Source: Saccharomyces paradoxus (lineage: Eukaryota > Ascomycota > Saccharomycetes > Saccharomycetales > Saccharomycetaceae). Taken from it: a DNA stretch of 64,000 nt. The position numbers and the translations under genes are program-made. The stretch is taken from assembly GCF_002079055.1 (NCBI RefSeq), contig NC_047497.1:62001-126000 (forward strand), in the 5' to 3' direction. The notes beneath the pieces are model-generated. The model saw nothing but the letters and a program-made list of their open reading frames with translations. It made no database searches and was not told the origin of the DNA. Positions 42,846 to 53,700 of the stretch are shown piece by piece. Every line of letters starts with the position of its first letter. The first letter of the stretch is position 1.

Positions 42846-43403
42846 TCATTGAATTTTTAAGAGAGAATCATCGGGTTTGTATACCATGTTATAGTTAAAC
42901 CCCGATATTACACCATTGAAATCGTTTCTGAATATACGGTCGTCGATGATCAGTTGCAGGGAAAGGCCAAAATATGGACCCCACAGAGGTCTTGGCTTGT
43001 TCATATCGTTAAGTCTATTCCTGTTCCCGCTGTTGTTTGGTTGAATGGGAATTGTTGCGTCTTGCCCCATCTTGTCTCTGCCGCTTTCGTCGAATCTGAC
43101 TTTGCAGTTGACGTTGCATATCAAAGTGCCGGATCCTGGAATGGCGTGATAGTCTATTCCAGTTAGGGCATGTTGTGTTTGTACTACTTGGTTTTGCCAC
43201 ATTTGTAGAAACACTGTTGCTTGCGCGAAGGGCGTAGCATTTAATATTATTCTGCAGTTGTTTGGATTGAAAAGTTGTACGAATTGAGCCAGTTTGTTGG
43301 AGTCTGGATCATCCAAATGCGCCAATATCTTCTTCGTAAATGTGGCTGTTATTTGCGCTTGGTTTGCGTCGTTCATTACCATAGCATTGCTGTTGGTGTT
43401 CAT
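42846..43403 (-). CDS. MTR2: MTR2 mRNA export factor
   Basis: Mtr2 pairs with Mex67 through NTF2-like folds to form the main mRNA exporter; the dimer also carries ribosomal subunits through nuclear pores. The 185-residue product matches the S. cerevisiae protein (184) closely, with one extra C-terminal residue after LLKI. It is a single NTF2-like domain with no signal or membrane segment. The upstream leader contains possible splice signals (listed separately). Confidence 0.95.
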   Translation of the reverse strand: MNTNSNAMVMNDANQAQITATFTKKILAHLDDPDSNKLAQFVQLFNPNNCRIILNATPFAQATVFLQMWQNQVVQTQHALTGIDYHAIPGSGTLICNVNCKVRFDESGRDKMGQDATIPIQPNNSGNRNRLNDMNKPRPLWGPYFGLSLQLIIDDRIFRNDFNGVISGFNYNMVYKPDDSLLKIQ

Positions 43404-43461
43404 ATTGATATTATTGATGTTAGGTTGGCGTCTTGCCTGGTACTCAGCTTTGTAGGGTCAA

Positions 43462-43570
43462 CTATATACTCTCCACAAACAGGTTAGTCTACTTGCTATA
43501 TGCGGTGCGCATTCTCTTTTTACAATTTTTTTTTTCAATAAGGCGTTAGTATAAATCATTTTGTACGTAC
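43462..43570 (-). other. Candidate 5' UTR intron of MTR2
   Basis: On the minus strand a 5' site GTACGT (43570-43565) precedes two branch-point-like sequences: TACTAAC (43551-43545) and GACTAAC (43489-43483). A 3' site TATAG ends at 43462. The consensus TACTAAC lies too close to GTACGT for normal spacing, so either the other branch point or another 5' site is used. I recall that S. cerevisiae MTR2 has an alternatively spliced leader intron; the boundaries given here are a guess. Confidence 0.4.
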
Positions 43571-43993
43571 GACACGTTTAAATTCTCCGATGAGTGGTGG
43601 CAATTCCTGCAATTCATGTAACGAGTCATGATCTATCATCTTGTCTAATTAAAGAAGCATCAGTATAAAATCGAAAAAAACCAGGGAATAAAGGCAAGTT
43701 GAAGGCAAAGTGTGCTAAAAATTTTGGGAGAATAAGCATAAGAACGATAGCACATGTTTGAGCTCGGTTTGTAACTTGGACGTTGATAAAGATCTCCAAC
43801 TCAACCGGCTGCTTTCAAATGGAACAGAAAAGAGATCGGGGCGCTTCCGCTTTTGTATTTCTTTAATAAATGTTCTTATTCAGCCATCTCACTATCATAC
43901 CCGATTTGGTAACAAGACTTCTATTTTTTAAAGAAGTCTTTCCTCCTCCGCCATCTTATTTTCCTTGCTGTGCGCGGTTATTGTCGCGTCGCT

Positions 43994-44001
43994 AGCCAGC
44001 A
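43994..44001 (+). promoter_or_regulatory. Swi5/Ace2-type site AGCCAGCA
   Basis: AGCCAGCA fits the RRCCAGCR Swi5/Ace2 consensus. It lies 672 bp upstream of the ASH1 start. ASH1 is a known Swi5 target at the M/G1 transition, so binding here is plausible. Confidence 0.65.
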
Positions 44002-44167
44002 AAAAGTCAGTTGCCTTTTTTTACCTAAAAAAGACACATGTAACTGATTAGTTTTCCATTTTAGGATATCGACGCCAAGCGTGCGTCTGATTTCTACGTT
44101 ATGCCTCTAATTTTGGAAGGGCGATTTTATTTGAGGATTGGGCTGATCATTTTCCTTACATAGATTG

Positions 44168-44175
44168 AGCCAGCA
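44168..44175 (+). promoter_or_regulatory. Second Swi5/Ace2-type site AGCCAGCA
   Basis: An identical AGCCAGCA lies 498 bp upstream of the ASH1 start, 174 bp after the first site. Repeated identical sites support real Swi5 control of ASH1. Confidence 0.65.
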
Positions 44176-44665
44176 ATACAGATCATTATCAAACTGTTTT
44201 TGTACATGGTGTTACTATATAATCGTAAAGTTTTTCTAATATGTATAACCAGTACATGGAACTCCACCAGAATTTGAATACATACAAAAAACCCTCATCC
44301 TTGTTCATTCATTTTACGTCAAATTAATATTTCAGTTGTTAAAAAAAATAAAAAAATAGATTAGAAATATAACCACACTTAAAGGAATTAGTACATTCCT
44401 TCATTGATCCTAAGAGCGTGGTATTTTATTCAAAATAAAATACGAAAAATCTACACACTCAACTTTCCAACTACCATTGATTCCTGCTCAAAAAAAGAGG
44501 GAAAAGAAGTTCTGAATTCTACTTTTTTCCGATCAATCCCATCCTATCCTTTTACTTTTATTTTCATAACCTTTGTTTTGTCACGTTCGTTCTTATTATT
44601 TTAATACTACCCATTTTTTTATTTTTAGTCTAAAATCATTTCGCATAACGGGAAAAACAAAAAAA

Positions 44666-46429
44666 ATGTCAAGCCTATACATTAAAACACCGCTACATGC
44701 ATTATCTGCTGGTCCAGATTCTCATTCAAATGGCTCATATTATGACAATCTATTATTGCCTTCGTTTTCAAACTTATCTCGTACTGTTAATAAGAATAAT
44801 ATCACGACCGATAACAACATAAATTCAGCAAGCCCTAGGAAATATTCGTTTCACTCGCTCAATGTGTCACCAATTCTTCCCCCAATGACCTTAGCTAACG
44901 AAATACTCGGAAAGAAATCAAATACTGCCCCGGCATCGCCACATCATATGGCTTATAATCCAATTTCCTCACTAACACCCGGTAATTCACCAGAATTCAA
45001 CAAGGCAAGTTTATCTCAAATTAGTTTTACAAATCCATTAAACTATGGGTCTGGCTCGGGACTTTCCTCTTATTCACAACCTCGACTACCATTGTTAGAC
45101 AGGTTATCAACAGTATCTTTATCCAAGAGACCAGAGCACCCGCAACAAATTTTACCGTCATTAAGACATCTACAATTATTACCCAGTCCTCTCTTACAAG
45201 AAAACGCAGCACGCTTCCCTGATACATCAAAACGTACATCTAATTGGAAGACAGATCTTACCCATTGGTGTAAGGATACAAATTATCAAGATTATGTTAA
45301 AATACGCGAAGAAGTGGCCCATTTCAAGCCACTAAGTATACCAAACTTAATTAATCAAAATAATGATTGTCTTGAATACGGCGATAAACCAGAGTCAACC
45401 AAGTCGTCCAAGTACCACTCACCGTCTAATGGAACTTTCGCTCGTACCAGACTAATTCCTTCAATTCTAGAAGCTAAAGATCAATTTAAAGATCTTTCGA
45501 ACAATGCATGGAGTATTACTCCCCCTGTCACACCGCCAATGAGTCCACCAACGAATAGAACCATGGAGCGTACAACTTTTAGAGGAGTAGATGCTTCCTT
45601 TTTTGAGGGAAAATCTAGCAATGATGACACAATATTTAATCCAATAATTAGCGAAAAGTTGGTTCAAGAAGTTAAACAGCAGAGACAATTGCGTGGAAGT
45701 TCATTTCCTATACCTAATGCCAGTCACAAAAAGACGAACAGTTTCAAAGCTCTACAAATAAAAAAATTACTTGCAAATAGAGACATTCTATCGAACAATT
45801 CCAAATCTAGTATAAGGAAACCATCTAAGAACAAAATCTCAAAGCAAGCACCAAATGTTTTTGGTAACACTGCAAGACAATTAGTCATGAAACTCGACAA
45901 CACTAATTACAGCTCTGTATCTGCATCTTCATCTCCGCCTCCTTCCACACCGACGAAAAGTGGCAAGGCAAGATCAAGATCATCTTCACCTGTGCGTCCT
46001 AAGGCTTATACTCCAAGTCCTAAATCACCTAATTACCATAAATTTGCTCTCGACTCTCCCCCACAAAGCCCTCGAAGATCATCGAATTCGAGCATGACGA
46101 AAAAAGGGAGTAGGAGATCCAGTGGTTCATCACCCACTCGTCACAACACAAGAGTGTGCGTATCGTGTCATTCTAGCGATTCGCCTTGTTGGAGACCATC
46201 GTGGTCGCCAAGAAAGCAAGACCAGCTTTGTAACTCTTGTGGCCTTCGATATAAGAAAACACACACAAGATGTTTGAACGATTTATGTCGTAAGATCCCC
46301 ACAAAGGGTGAAATAAACATTATGAAATCCAATGGTATAGATAAAGAATTTGTCCCTGAACGCAATTGTGAAATTGAAGGATACCGTTGCTTATTCTGTA
46401 ATTACATAACTGAGACTGTAGAGAATTGA
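44666..46429 (+). CDS. ASH1: ASH1 daughter-specific repressor of HO
   Basis: Ash1 accumulates in daughter nuclei, recruits Rpd3L to the HO promoter and so blocks mating-type switching there. The 587-residue product has a long Ser/Pro/Asn-rich N-terminal region with many SP/TP sites. Near the C-terminus is a GATA-type zinc finger ([16 protein letters not shown] to [15 protein letters not shown], about residues 497-535). The ATG at 44666 gives the known MSSLYIKTP start; the frame runs on upstream without an ATG. Its mRNA is carried to the bud tip by She2/She3/Myo4 through elements in the coding region and 3' UTR. Confidence 0.97.
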   Translation: MSSLYIKTPLHALSAGPDSHSNGSYYDNLLLPSFSNLSRTVNKNNITTDNNINSASPRKYSFHSLNVSPILPPMTLANEILGKKSNTAPASPHHMAYNPISSLTPGNSPEFNKASLSQISFTNPLNYGSGSGLSSYSQPRLPLLDRLSTVSLSKRPEHPQQILPSLRHLQLLPSPLLQENAARFPDTSKRTSNWKTDLTHWCKDTNYQDYVKIREEVAHFKPLSIPNLINQNNDCLEYGDKPESTKSSKYHSPSNGTFARTRLIPSILEAKDQFKDLSNNAWSITPPVTPPMSPPTNRTMERTTFRGVDASFFEGKSSNDDTIFNPIISEKLVQEVKQQRQLRGSSFPIPNASHKKTNSFKALQIKKLLANRDILSNNSKSSIRKPSKNKISKQAPNVFGNTARQLVMKLDNTNYSSVSASSSPPPSTPTKSGKARSRSSSPVRPKAYTPSPKSPNYHKFALDSPPQSPRRSSNSSMTKKGSRRSSGSSPTRHNTRVCVSCHSSDSPCWRPSWSPRKQDQLCNSCGLRYKKTHTRCLNDLCRKIPTKGEINIMKSNGIDKEFVPERNCEIEGYRCLFCNYITETVEN

Positions 46430-46500
46430 TACATGGATAACTGAATCTCTTGTCAACTTGTAAGAGACATTATCGCGAAATAATTGTTCATTTCTCTCTT
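46417..46500 (+). promoter_or_regulatory. Probable ASH1 E3 mRNA-localisation element
   Basis: In S. cerevisiae the E3 zipcode spans the ASH1 stop codon and early 3' UTR. Here a hairpin forms by pairing tctctt (46446-46451) with aagaga (46462-46467) around a 10-nt loop. A CGCGAAA segment (46474-46480) follows, containing the CGA typical of She2 targets. The hairpin arms are seen; function is inferred from position. Confidence 0.55.
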
Positions 46501-46900
46501 CGTCAATGCTAAATAAATTACCAATATAAATTCATTCTTCCATTTCTTATTCGACAGTCCGCGGCATCTTCGTTTTCTTCACCGATTAATTTTGTTTTGC
46601 GCCGTGCAGATATTTTCGCCCATTTCGAAGTAAAATCATTCTAACAACTTCTCCTGTGTAATAGATTGGTCATCCTGGTTTTTTATTTTGGAACCGTACT
46701 GAAGTAGCAAAACCTGCTTCTCATAAGCTTAAAATTCAGTCGCAGTAGTGTAGTTAACAGAAAGGAAAGAAGAACTTTTCGTTCCTCGGTTTGTCATCTA
46801 GGTTTCAGCACAGCTTTCGTTTCAACTTTAAGTAAGTAAGATTTTTTACTGTTTTACAATTTTTGACCAGTAATCAAGACCTTCGAATTTTGAACTCACT
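46430..46900. other. ASH1 3' UTR / SPE1 upstream region
   Basis: A 471-bp interval containing the ASH1 3' UTR with its localisation element and then the SPE1 promoter and leader. No factor site is identified with confidence. Confidence 0.5.
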
Positions 46901-48301
46901 ATGTCTAGTACTCAAGTTGGAAATGCTCTATCTAGCTCCACTACTACCCTAGTGGATTTGTCTAATTCTGCGCTTATCCAAAGGAAACAATATTCCAAAA
47001 ATGAAAAGGCGCTCAACGACCTTTTGCTTGGATTAAAGAATAACCGTGACTTGGAACTCTTACCGCATGAGCAAGCACATCCTGAAATTTTTCAAGCATT
47101 GAAGGCTCGTATTGGCAAGATTAATAATGAAACGTGCGATCCCGGTGAGGAGAACTCGTTTTTTATATGCGATTTAGGGGAAGTCAAGAGATTGTTCGAA
47201 AACTGGGTGAAAGAGCTTCCTAGAATTAAGCCATTTTATGCCGTTAAATGTAATCCAAACACCAAGGTTCTATCCCTGTTAGCAGATTTGGGCGTTAATT
47301 TTGACTGTGCTTCCAAAGTAGAGATTGACAGAGTATTGTCGATGAATATCTCTCCGGACAGAATCGTCTACGCTAATCCTTGTAAGGTAGCATCTTTTAT
47401 TAGATACGCAGCTTCAAAAAATGTGATGAAGTCTACTTTCGATAACGTGGAAGAATTGCATAAAATCAAAAAGTTTCATCCTAAGTCTCAATTATTATTA
47501 AGAATCGCTACCGATGATTCTACTGCCCAATGCCGGCTTTCAACCAAATACGGTTGTGAAATGGATAAGATAGACATTTTATTAAAGGCTATAAAGGAAT
47601 TGAATTTGAACCTAGTTGGTGTTTCTTTCCACGTGGGTTCAGGTGCTTCTGATTTTACAAGCTTATATAAGGCTGTTAGAGACGCGAGAAAAGTATTTGA
47701 TAAAGCTGCTAACGAATACAACTTGCCACCCTTAAAGATTTTAGATATAGGTGGTGGATTTCAATTTGAATCCTTCAAGGAATCAACTGCTGTTCTGCGT
47801 CTAGCCTTAGAGGAATTTTTCCCTGTAAATTGCGGTGTCGATATAATTGCAGAGCCTGGTAGGTACTTTGTAGCTACAGCGTTCACTTTAGCATCTCACG
47901 TAATTGCCAAGAGAAAGTTGTCTGAGAATGAAGCAATGATTTATACCAATGATGGTGTTTACGGAAACATGAATTGTATTTTATTCGATCATCAAGAACC
48001 TCATCCAAGAACCCTTTATCATGATTTGGAATTTCATTACAATGATTTTGAATCCACTACTGCTGCCCTCGACTCTATCAATAAAACAAGGGCTGAGTAT
48101 CCATACAAAGTTTCTATTTGGGGCCCTACGTGTGATGGTTTGGATTGTATTGCTAAAAAGTACTATATGAAGCATGATGTTGTAGTTGGTGATTGGTTTT
48201 ATTTTCCCGGCTTGGGCGCCTACACCTCATCAGCGGCTACTCAGTTCAACGGCTTCGAGCAGACTGCGGATATAGTATACATAGACTCAGAAATTGATTA
48301 A
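46901..48301 (+). CDS. SPE1: SPE1 ornithine decarboxylase
   Basis: Spe1 converts ornithine to putrescine, the first step of polyamine synthesis, using pyridoxal phosphate. The 466-residue product is a group IV (alanine-racemase-fold) decarboxylase. Lys116 in PFYAVKCNPN forms the Schiff base; phosphate-binding GGGF (LDIGGGFQFES) and EPGRYF are present; the catalytic Cys411 lies in WGPTCDGLDC. The active enzyme is a dimer with shared active sites. The N-terminal ~80 residues include the type of sequence that directs antizyme (Oaz1)-stimulated proteasomal turnover. Length equals the S. cerevisiae protein. Confidence 0.98.
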   Translation: MSSTQVGNALSSSTTTLVDLSNSALIQRKQYSKNEKALNDLLLGLKNNRDLELLPHEQAHPEIFQALKARIGKINNETCDPGEENSFFICDLGEVKRLFENWVKELPRIKPFYAVKCNPNTKVLSLLADLGVNFDCASKVEIDRVLSMNISPDRIVYANPCKVASFIRYAASKNVMKSTFDNVEELHKIKKFHPKSQLLLRIATDDSTAQCRLSTKYGCEMDKIDILLKAIKELNLNLVGVSFHVGSGASDFTSLYKAVRDARKVFDKAANEYNLPPLKILDIGGGFQFESFKESTAVLRLALEEFFPVNCGVDIIAEPGRYFVATAFTLASHVIAKRKLSENEAMIYTNDGVYGNMNCILFDHQEPHPRTLYHDLEFHYNDFESTTAALDSINKTRAEYPYKVSIWGPTCDGLDCIAKKYYMKHDVVVGDWFYFPGLGAYTSSAATQFNGFEQTADIVYIDSEID

Positions 48302-48831
48302 GGGAGATATTTTACCACAATTCTCTCAAAAGAGGAGGAGGGAGGGAAAGAGCTAAATGCACCATTGTCACCAAGTACTTGGGTGCTCATTGTCGAGTCA
48401 CACGCGTTACTTAACGCTCAGAGAGTGATGGTTTAGCAAAATTTGATGCTTACTTATTCACCCGCTATGCTTCATTGTATACAGAAGTATTTTTTTTATA
48501 TTTTTTCATGTTTAGTGTATATTGTACTAAAAATAACAGAATATTCTTCTTTCAAGTGATCTAAATACTTCAGCTTGCCTCTTTTCCTTTTTAATTCTGA
48601 AAAAGGCGGACGCAAGACATCTGCGAGAAACAAAAAATAAAGTTCCCATTATACAAACAAACAGAGGAAAAGCCCATCAATAGAAAGGTACTACGGTAGA
48701 GAAAGATTTTTGAATACATATATTTACTCTAACTGTTCATCAGACTTCGATATAGATCTAAATAGATCAGAGCTACAGTGATAGACAAATACTTATTTCG
48801 TAAGAGGCATCATCAATCGAAGAAAAAAAAA
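48302..48831. other. SPE1-LOT5 intergenic region
   Basis: A 530-bp interval with the SPE1 3' UTR and LOT5 promoter. It has T-rich and A-rich stretches, and an A-rich run directly precedes the LOT5 ATG. Nothing further is seen. Confidence 0.5.
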
Positions 48832-49749
48832 ATGTTGGAAAAGAAACTGAAATGCCAAATTGCAAGGACCAAACCATCGGTCGAAAACGTCATACCATAT
48901 AACCAATTTAAGAAGACACAGCCGCGATTCAACGGCAACTTTTCCACACTGAATAATGAAGAATACATAATACTCTTTGGCGGGGGCCGAGACCTGATAC
49001 TAGGCTCGCTGACACCTTGTTCGAGTACTCATTTATCCAACCAGGCCGACTCACAAGACCCTAGTGAGTATGGCACAGATCTGTTTATACTCAACAGCTG
49101 CATTATCATTTGGTTTAATGGTTTGGGCTATGGGCTGGAAATTCCATACAGTAGCGTTTTGTACCATGCATCGAGACAGCTGCCGGATGGTAGGGAAGGG
49201 CTTCGACTAGAAATCTTGCTGACTTTGGAAAGAGACGAAGTGTTGGACATGCTCTACCAAAGCCTCGCGCCGCAGGCCAGCGAATTCGACGGCGAAGAAG
49301 CCCATGCCTTCACCGTGCGCAGCGTGGAATTGACCATTAGGCCCAAATATTCAATATACGATCGCCACTACAACAATGAAATTGAAACCCTTTTCACATT
49401 CGAGAATTTCGGCGTGAACAGGGGCGATGACCTGGTAAACAATTGTAACGAAGCACTAGCCGTATGCATGGACCTGCACGGTGGCGACGTACAAGATCAG
49501 GACCAAGAACAATACCAAGATCCGAGCATGGCGTTTGAGGGTGCGCAAGATCTCAACGCCACGTACTCTGGGCTAGGAGACACCCTTCATGGTCCGCCCG
49601 TATACCAGAACGACGGGCTGGCAGACGATCTGGATGGAGACCTCGTTATGGACAACGTGGTCGCTAGGGGTGGCCCAGAAGCAAGTATGTCTATGGAGTT
49701 CTACGCAAATCAAAATCTTGCTGGCAGAAAGAACGCTAGAGACGAATGA
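48832..49749 (+). CDS. LOT5: LOT5, low-temperature-responsive ICln-like protein
   Basis: Lot5 is a protein of unknown function whose expression rises in the cold. The 305-residue product begins at the ATG at 48832 ([13 protein letters not shown]); the frame is open 18 codons further upstream only from a GTG. Residues about 45-200 resemble the PH-like fold of the ICln/voltage-independent chloride-channel-regulator family ([28 protein letters not shown]). The remainder is acidic and Asp/Gln-rich ([11 protein letters not shown]). The ICln link would suggest an Sm-protein assembly or volume-related role, but this is unproven in yeast. Confidence 0.93.
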   Translation: MLEKKLKCQIARTKPSVENVIPYNQFKKTQPRFNGNFSTLNNEEYIILFGGGRDLILGSLTPCSSTHLSNQADSQDPSEYGTDLFILNSCIIIWFNGLGYGLEIPYSSVLYHASRQLPDGREGLRLEILLTLERDEVLDMLYQSLAPQASEFDGEEAHAFTVRSVELTIRPKYSIYDRHYNNEIETLFTFENFGVNRGDDLVNNCNEALAVCMDLHGGDVQDQDQEQYQDPSMAFEGAQDLNATYSGLGDTLHGPPVYQNDGLADDLDGDLVMDNVVARGGPEASMSMEFYANQNLAGRKNARDE

Positions 49750-49962
49750 ACAAGATCTATTATGGGAACATCCCGCTTTACTATGCGGCCTCGTTGTTTG
49801 CCTTCGTATATACCTTTCTATAGCAAGTAATGGATGTCTTGAGGGCCCGTATGGCCGCGCGAAGGCTTAGTTAAGATGTTTCGCCAAACGGTAGCATGTG
49901 AAAAATCCCGTAGAAGGTCCGCATCAGCCCTCCACACCTGTGCACCCACGGCTCGTCTAAGG

Positions 49963-49970
49963 CCGGGTAA
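49963..49970 (+). promoter_or_regulatory. Reb1 site upstream of FAS1
   Basis: CCGGGTAA is a full Reb1 core. It lies 802 bp upstream of the FAS1 start. General regulatory factors including Reb1 and Abf1 are known to contribute to FAS1 expression. Confidence 0.7.
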
Positions 49971-49988
49971 TAGTAACATATGCTCCAC

Positions 49989-50001
49989 GTCACGATTCAC
50001 G
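49989..50001 (+). promoter_or_regulatory. Abf1 site upstream of FAS1
   Basis: GTCACGATTCACG fits the bipartite Abf1 consensus RTCRYNNNNNACG at every fixed position. It lies 18 bp after the Reb1 site. Confidence 0.7.
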
Positions 50002-50056
50002 AGGTGAAGGCACGGTTCGACACTCCCCTGGCCTCCAACAAACGACGGCAAAAAAC

Positions 50057-50065
50057 TTCACATGC
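50057..50065 (+). promoter_or_regulatory. Inositol/choline-responsive element (Ino2/Ino4) of FAS1
   Basis: TTCACATGC is the core of the ICRE/UAS-INO bound by Ino2-Ino4. It lies 708 bp upstream of the FAS1 ATG and ties fatty acid synthesis to phospholipid-precursor levels, as known for FAS1. Confidence 0.8.
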
Positions 50066-50764
50066 CGCCCAGCCAAGCATAATTACGCAACAGCGATCTT
50101 TCCGTCGCACAAGTTAAAAGAAATTGTTGAAAAATACGAATAATCGCGAACAATACGTTGTTGCTATTTAACGCTTTTGGTCTGACAGTAAGTGTGCCTT
50201 TCCCAATCACCGAAAAGTGTTGAACGATTCACTGCGACAATAATCAGAGATTACAGTCGGCATTTTGGCATTTTTGGCATACTTTTTATCGATTGAACCA
50301 TCTTCTCCAAACACTTTTCCTTTTTTCCTTCTATTCTGCAGGACCAACTAAAACTGGGTATATATATCATTATCTATATATATAAACGGCTTTCAACAAA
50401 GTTATAGGGGAAACCAAAAATTTAAGAAAAAAAAAAGGTATTAATTGATAAGGAAAAAGAACCAAGGAAAAAATATAAAAAAGTACATTGGGCTTTTTCA
50501 TACTTGTTATCATTTACACTACAAAAAAAGAACAAGCAACTTTTTTAAACGAATTTTCTTTCTTCCTTTTTCAATTTATTAATTCTTTTTTTCCATACAA
50601 TTCAAGGTCAAATATATTCTTATATGCTCTTTGAATATTTCTGAAAAATATATAAAGAAAAGAAAATACAAGAACATCATCCGGAAAATCAGATTATAGA
50701 CTAGGATTCCGCTCTTTTTAGTATATTTATTCACCACACCTAACTGCTCTATTATTCGCTCATC

Positions 50765-53700
50765 ATGGATGCTTATTCCACAAGACCATTAACCCTATCT
50801 CACGGTTCTTTAGAACACGTGCTTCTGGTGCCAACCGCTTCATTTTTCGTTGCTTCGCAATTACAAGAACAATTTAATAAGATTTTACCCGAACCTACTG
50901 AAGGGTTTGCTGCAGATGACGAGCCTACCACACCTGCTGAACTAGTGGGGAAATTCCTTGGCTACGTATCTTCTCTAGTCGAACCTTCCAAGGTTGGTCA
51001 ATTCGATCAAGTCTTAAATCTTTGCTTGACAGAATTCGAAAACTGTTATTTAGAAGGCAATGACATTCATGCCTTGGCTGCTAAACTATTACAGGAAAAC
51101 GACACAACCTTAGTGAAGACCAAAGAACTAATTAAAAACTATATTACCGCCAGAATAATGGCTAAGAGACCATTTGACAAGAAATCAAATTCTGCTCTTT
51201 TTAAGGCCGTCGGCGAGGGTAACGCACAATTGGTGGCCATTTTTGGCGGTCAAGGTAACACCGACGACTACTTTGAAGAGTTGCGTGATCTATATCAAAC
51301 TTATCATGTCTTAGTGGGAGATTTAATCAAGTTCTCTGCTGAGACTTTGAGTGAACTGATCAGAACCACTTTAGATGCTGAAAAGGTCTTTACTCAAGGT
51401 CTAAACATATTGGAATGGTTAGAGAACCCTTCAAATACCCCAGACAAGGACTACTTACTTTCCATTCCAATCTCATGTCCCTTGATTGGTGTCATTCAAT
51501 TAGCTCACTACGTCGTTACCGCTAAGCTTTTGGGTTTCACTCCAGGTGAGTTAAGATCTTATTTAAAAGGTGCTACAGGTCATTCCCAAGGTTTGGTTAC
51601 CGCTGTCGCCATAGCTGAGACGGAGTCCTGGGAATCCTTCTTCGTCTCCGTAAGAAAGGCAATCACTGTATTATTCTTCATCGGTGTTCGTTGTTACGAA
51701 GCATATCCAAACACTTCTTTGCCACCATCCATCTTGGAGGATTCTTTGGAAAACAATGAAGGTGTTCCATCTCCAATGTTGTCCATTTCCAATCTAACTC
51801 AAGAACAAGTTCAAGACTACGTAAATAAGACTAACTCTCATTTGCCGGCTGGTAAACAAGTTGAAATTTCTTTAGTCAATGGTGCCAAGAATTTAGTCGT
51901 ATCAGGTCCACCACAGTCACTATATGGTTTGAACTTAACTTTAAGAAAGGCCAAGGCTCCATCTGGACTGGATCAATCAAGAATCCCATTCAGTGAAAGA
52001 AAATTGAAGTTCTCCAATAGGTTCTTACCTGTTGCATCACCATTCCATTCTCATCTATTGGTTCCAGCTTCAGATTTGATTAACAAAGACTTAGTTAAAA
52101 ACAATGTTAGCTTCAACGCCAAAGATATTCAAATCCCAGTTTACGACACTTTTGACGGTTCAGATCTAAGAGTTCTATCAGGTTCCATTTCAGAGAGAAT
52201 CGTCGACTGCATCATTAGATTACCTGTCAAATGGGAAACCACTACACAATTCAAAGCCACCCACATATTAGATTTTGGTCCAGGTGGTGCTTCCGGTCTA
52301 GGTGTTTTAACCCATCGTAATAAGGATGGTACCGGTGTTCGTGTTATCGTTGCTGGTACACTCGACATCAACCCAGAAGATGATTACGGATTCAAGCAAG
52401 AAATCTTCGATGTTACTAGCAATGGTTTAAAGAAAAATCCAAACTGGTTGGAAGAATACCATCCAAAATTAATCAAGAATAAATCTGGAAAAGTTTTTGT
52501 TGAAACGAAGTTTTCTAAATTAATCGGTAGACCTCCTTTATTGGTTCCTGGTATGACACCATGTACTGTTTCACCAGATTTCGTAGCTGCTACCACCAAT
52601 GCTGGTTATACCATTGAATTGGCCGGGGGTGGTTACTTTTCTGCAGCAGGTATGACTGCCGCTATTGATTCTGTGGTTTCTCAAATAGAAAAGGGTAGCA
52701 CCTTCGGTATCAACTTGATTTACGTCAATCCATTCATGTTACAATGGGGTATTCCATTAATCAAAGAACTAAGGGGCAAAGGCTATCCAATTCAATTCTT
52801 GACTATTGGTGCCGGTGTCCCATCATTGGAAGTTGCTAGTGAATACATAGAAACATTAGGTTTGAAGTACTTAGGTTTGAAACCAGGTTCCATCGATGCC
52901 ATTTCACAAGTTATAAACATTGCTAAAGCTCATCCAAATTTCCCAATAGCTTTACAATGGACTGGTGGTAGAGGTGGTGGTCATCATTCTTTCGAAGATG
53001 CTCACACTCCAATGTTGCAAATGTACTCCAAGATCAGAAGACATCCAAACATTATGTTGATATTCGGTTCTGGTTTCGGTTCTGCTGATGATACTTACCC
53101 ATACTTAACTGGTGAATGGTCCACAAAATTCGATTATCCACCAATGCCATTCGATGGTTTCCTATTTGGTTCTAGAGTCATGATTGCGAAGGAAGTTAAA
53201 ACTTCCCCTGATGCCAAGAAGTGTATTGCCGCCTGTACCGGTGTCCCTGATGATAAATGGGAACAAACGTACAAAAAGCCAACCGGTGGTATTGTGACTG
53301 TTCGCTCTGAAATGGGTGAACCAATTCATAAAATTGCTACACGTGGTGTTATGCTTTGGAAGGAATTTGACGAGACCATTTTCAACTTACCAAAAACTAA
53401 ATTGGTGCCAACTTTGGAAGCAAAGAGAGATTACATTATTTCAAGATTGAATGCTGATTTCCAAAAGCCATGGTTTGCTACAGTCAACGGTCAAGCTCGT
53501 GACCTGGCCACTATGACATATGAAGAAGTTGCAAAGAGATTGGTAGAATTGATGTTTATCAGATCTACCAACTCTTGGTTTGACGTTACTTGGAGAACCT
53601 TCACTGGTGATTTCCTACGTCGTGTCGAAGAACGTTTCACTAAGAGTAAGACGCTATCTTTAATCCAATCCTACTCCCTACTGGACAAGCCTGATGAAGC

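Larger units (their letters stand above)
43404..44665. other. MTR2-ASH1 divergent promoter region
   Basis: This 1262-bp interval serves both genes. On the MTR2 side lie candidate 5' UTR intron signals. On the ASH1 side are two Swi5/Ace2-type sites. The length fits the ASH1 promoter, which is known to be long and to be controlled stepwise by Swi5 and chromatin factors. Confidence 0.6.
49750..50764. other. FAS1 upstream region
   Basis: A 1015-bp interval with the LOT5 3' end and the FAS1 promoter. A cluster of factor sites occupies 49963-50065, about 700-800 bp upstream of the FAS1 ATG (listed separately). The 300 bp nearest the ATG are A/T rich and contain TATA-like stretches at about 50360-50390. 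Confidence 0.7.

Noticed and set aside
44573-44665. A longer ASH1 N-terminus
   Set aside because: The frame is open upstream, but only from a TTG; the ATG at 44666 follows an A-rich leader and gives the known start.
48778-48831. A longer LOT5 N-terminus
   Set aside because: The extension starts at GTG and contains no ATG; the ATG at 48832 gives the known protein.
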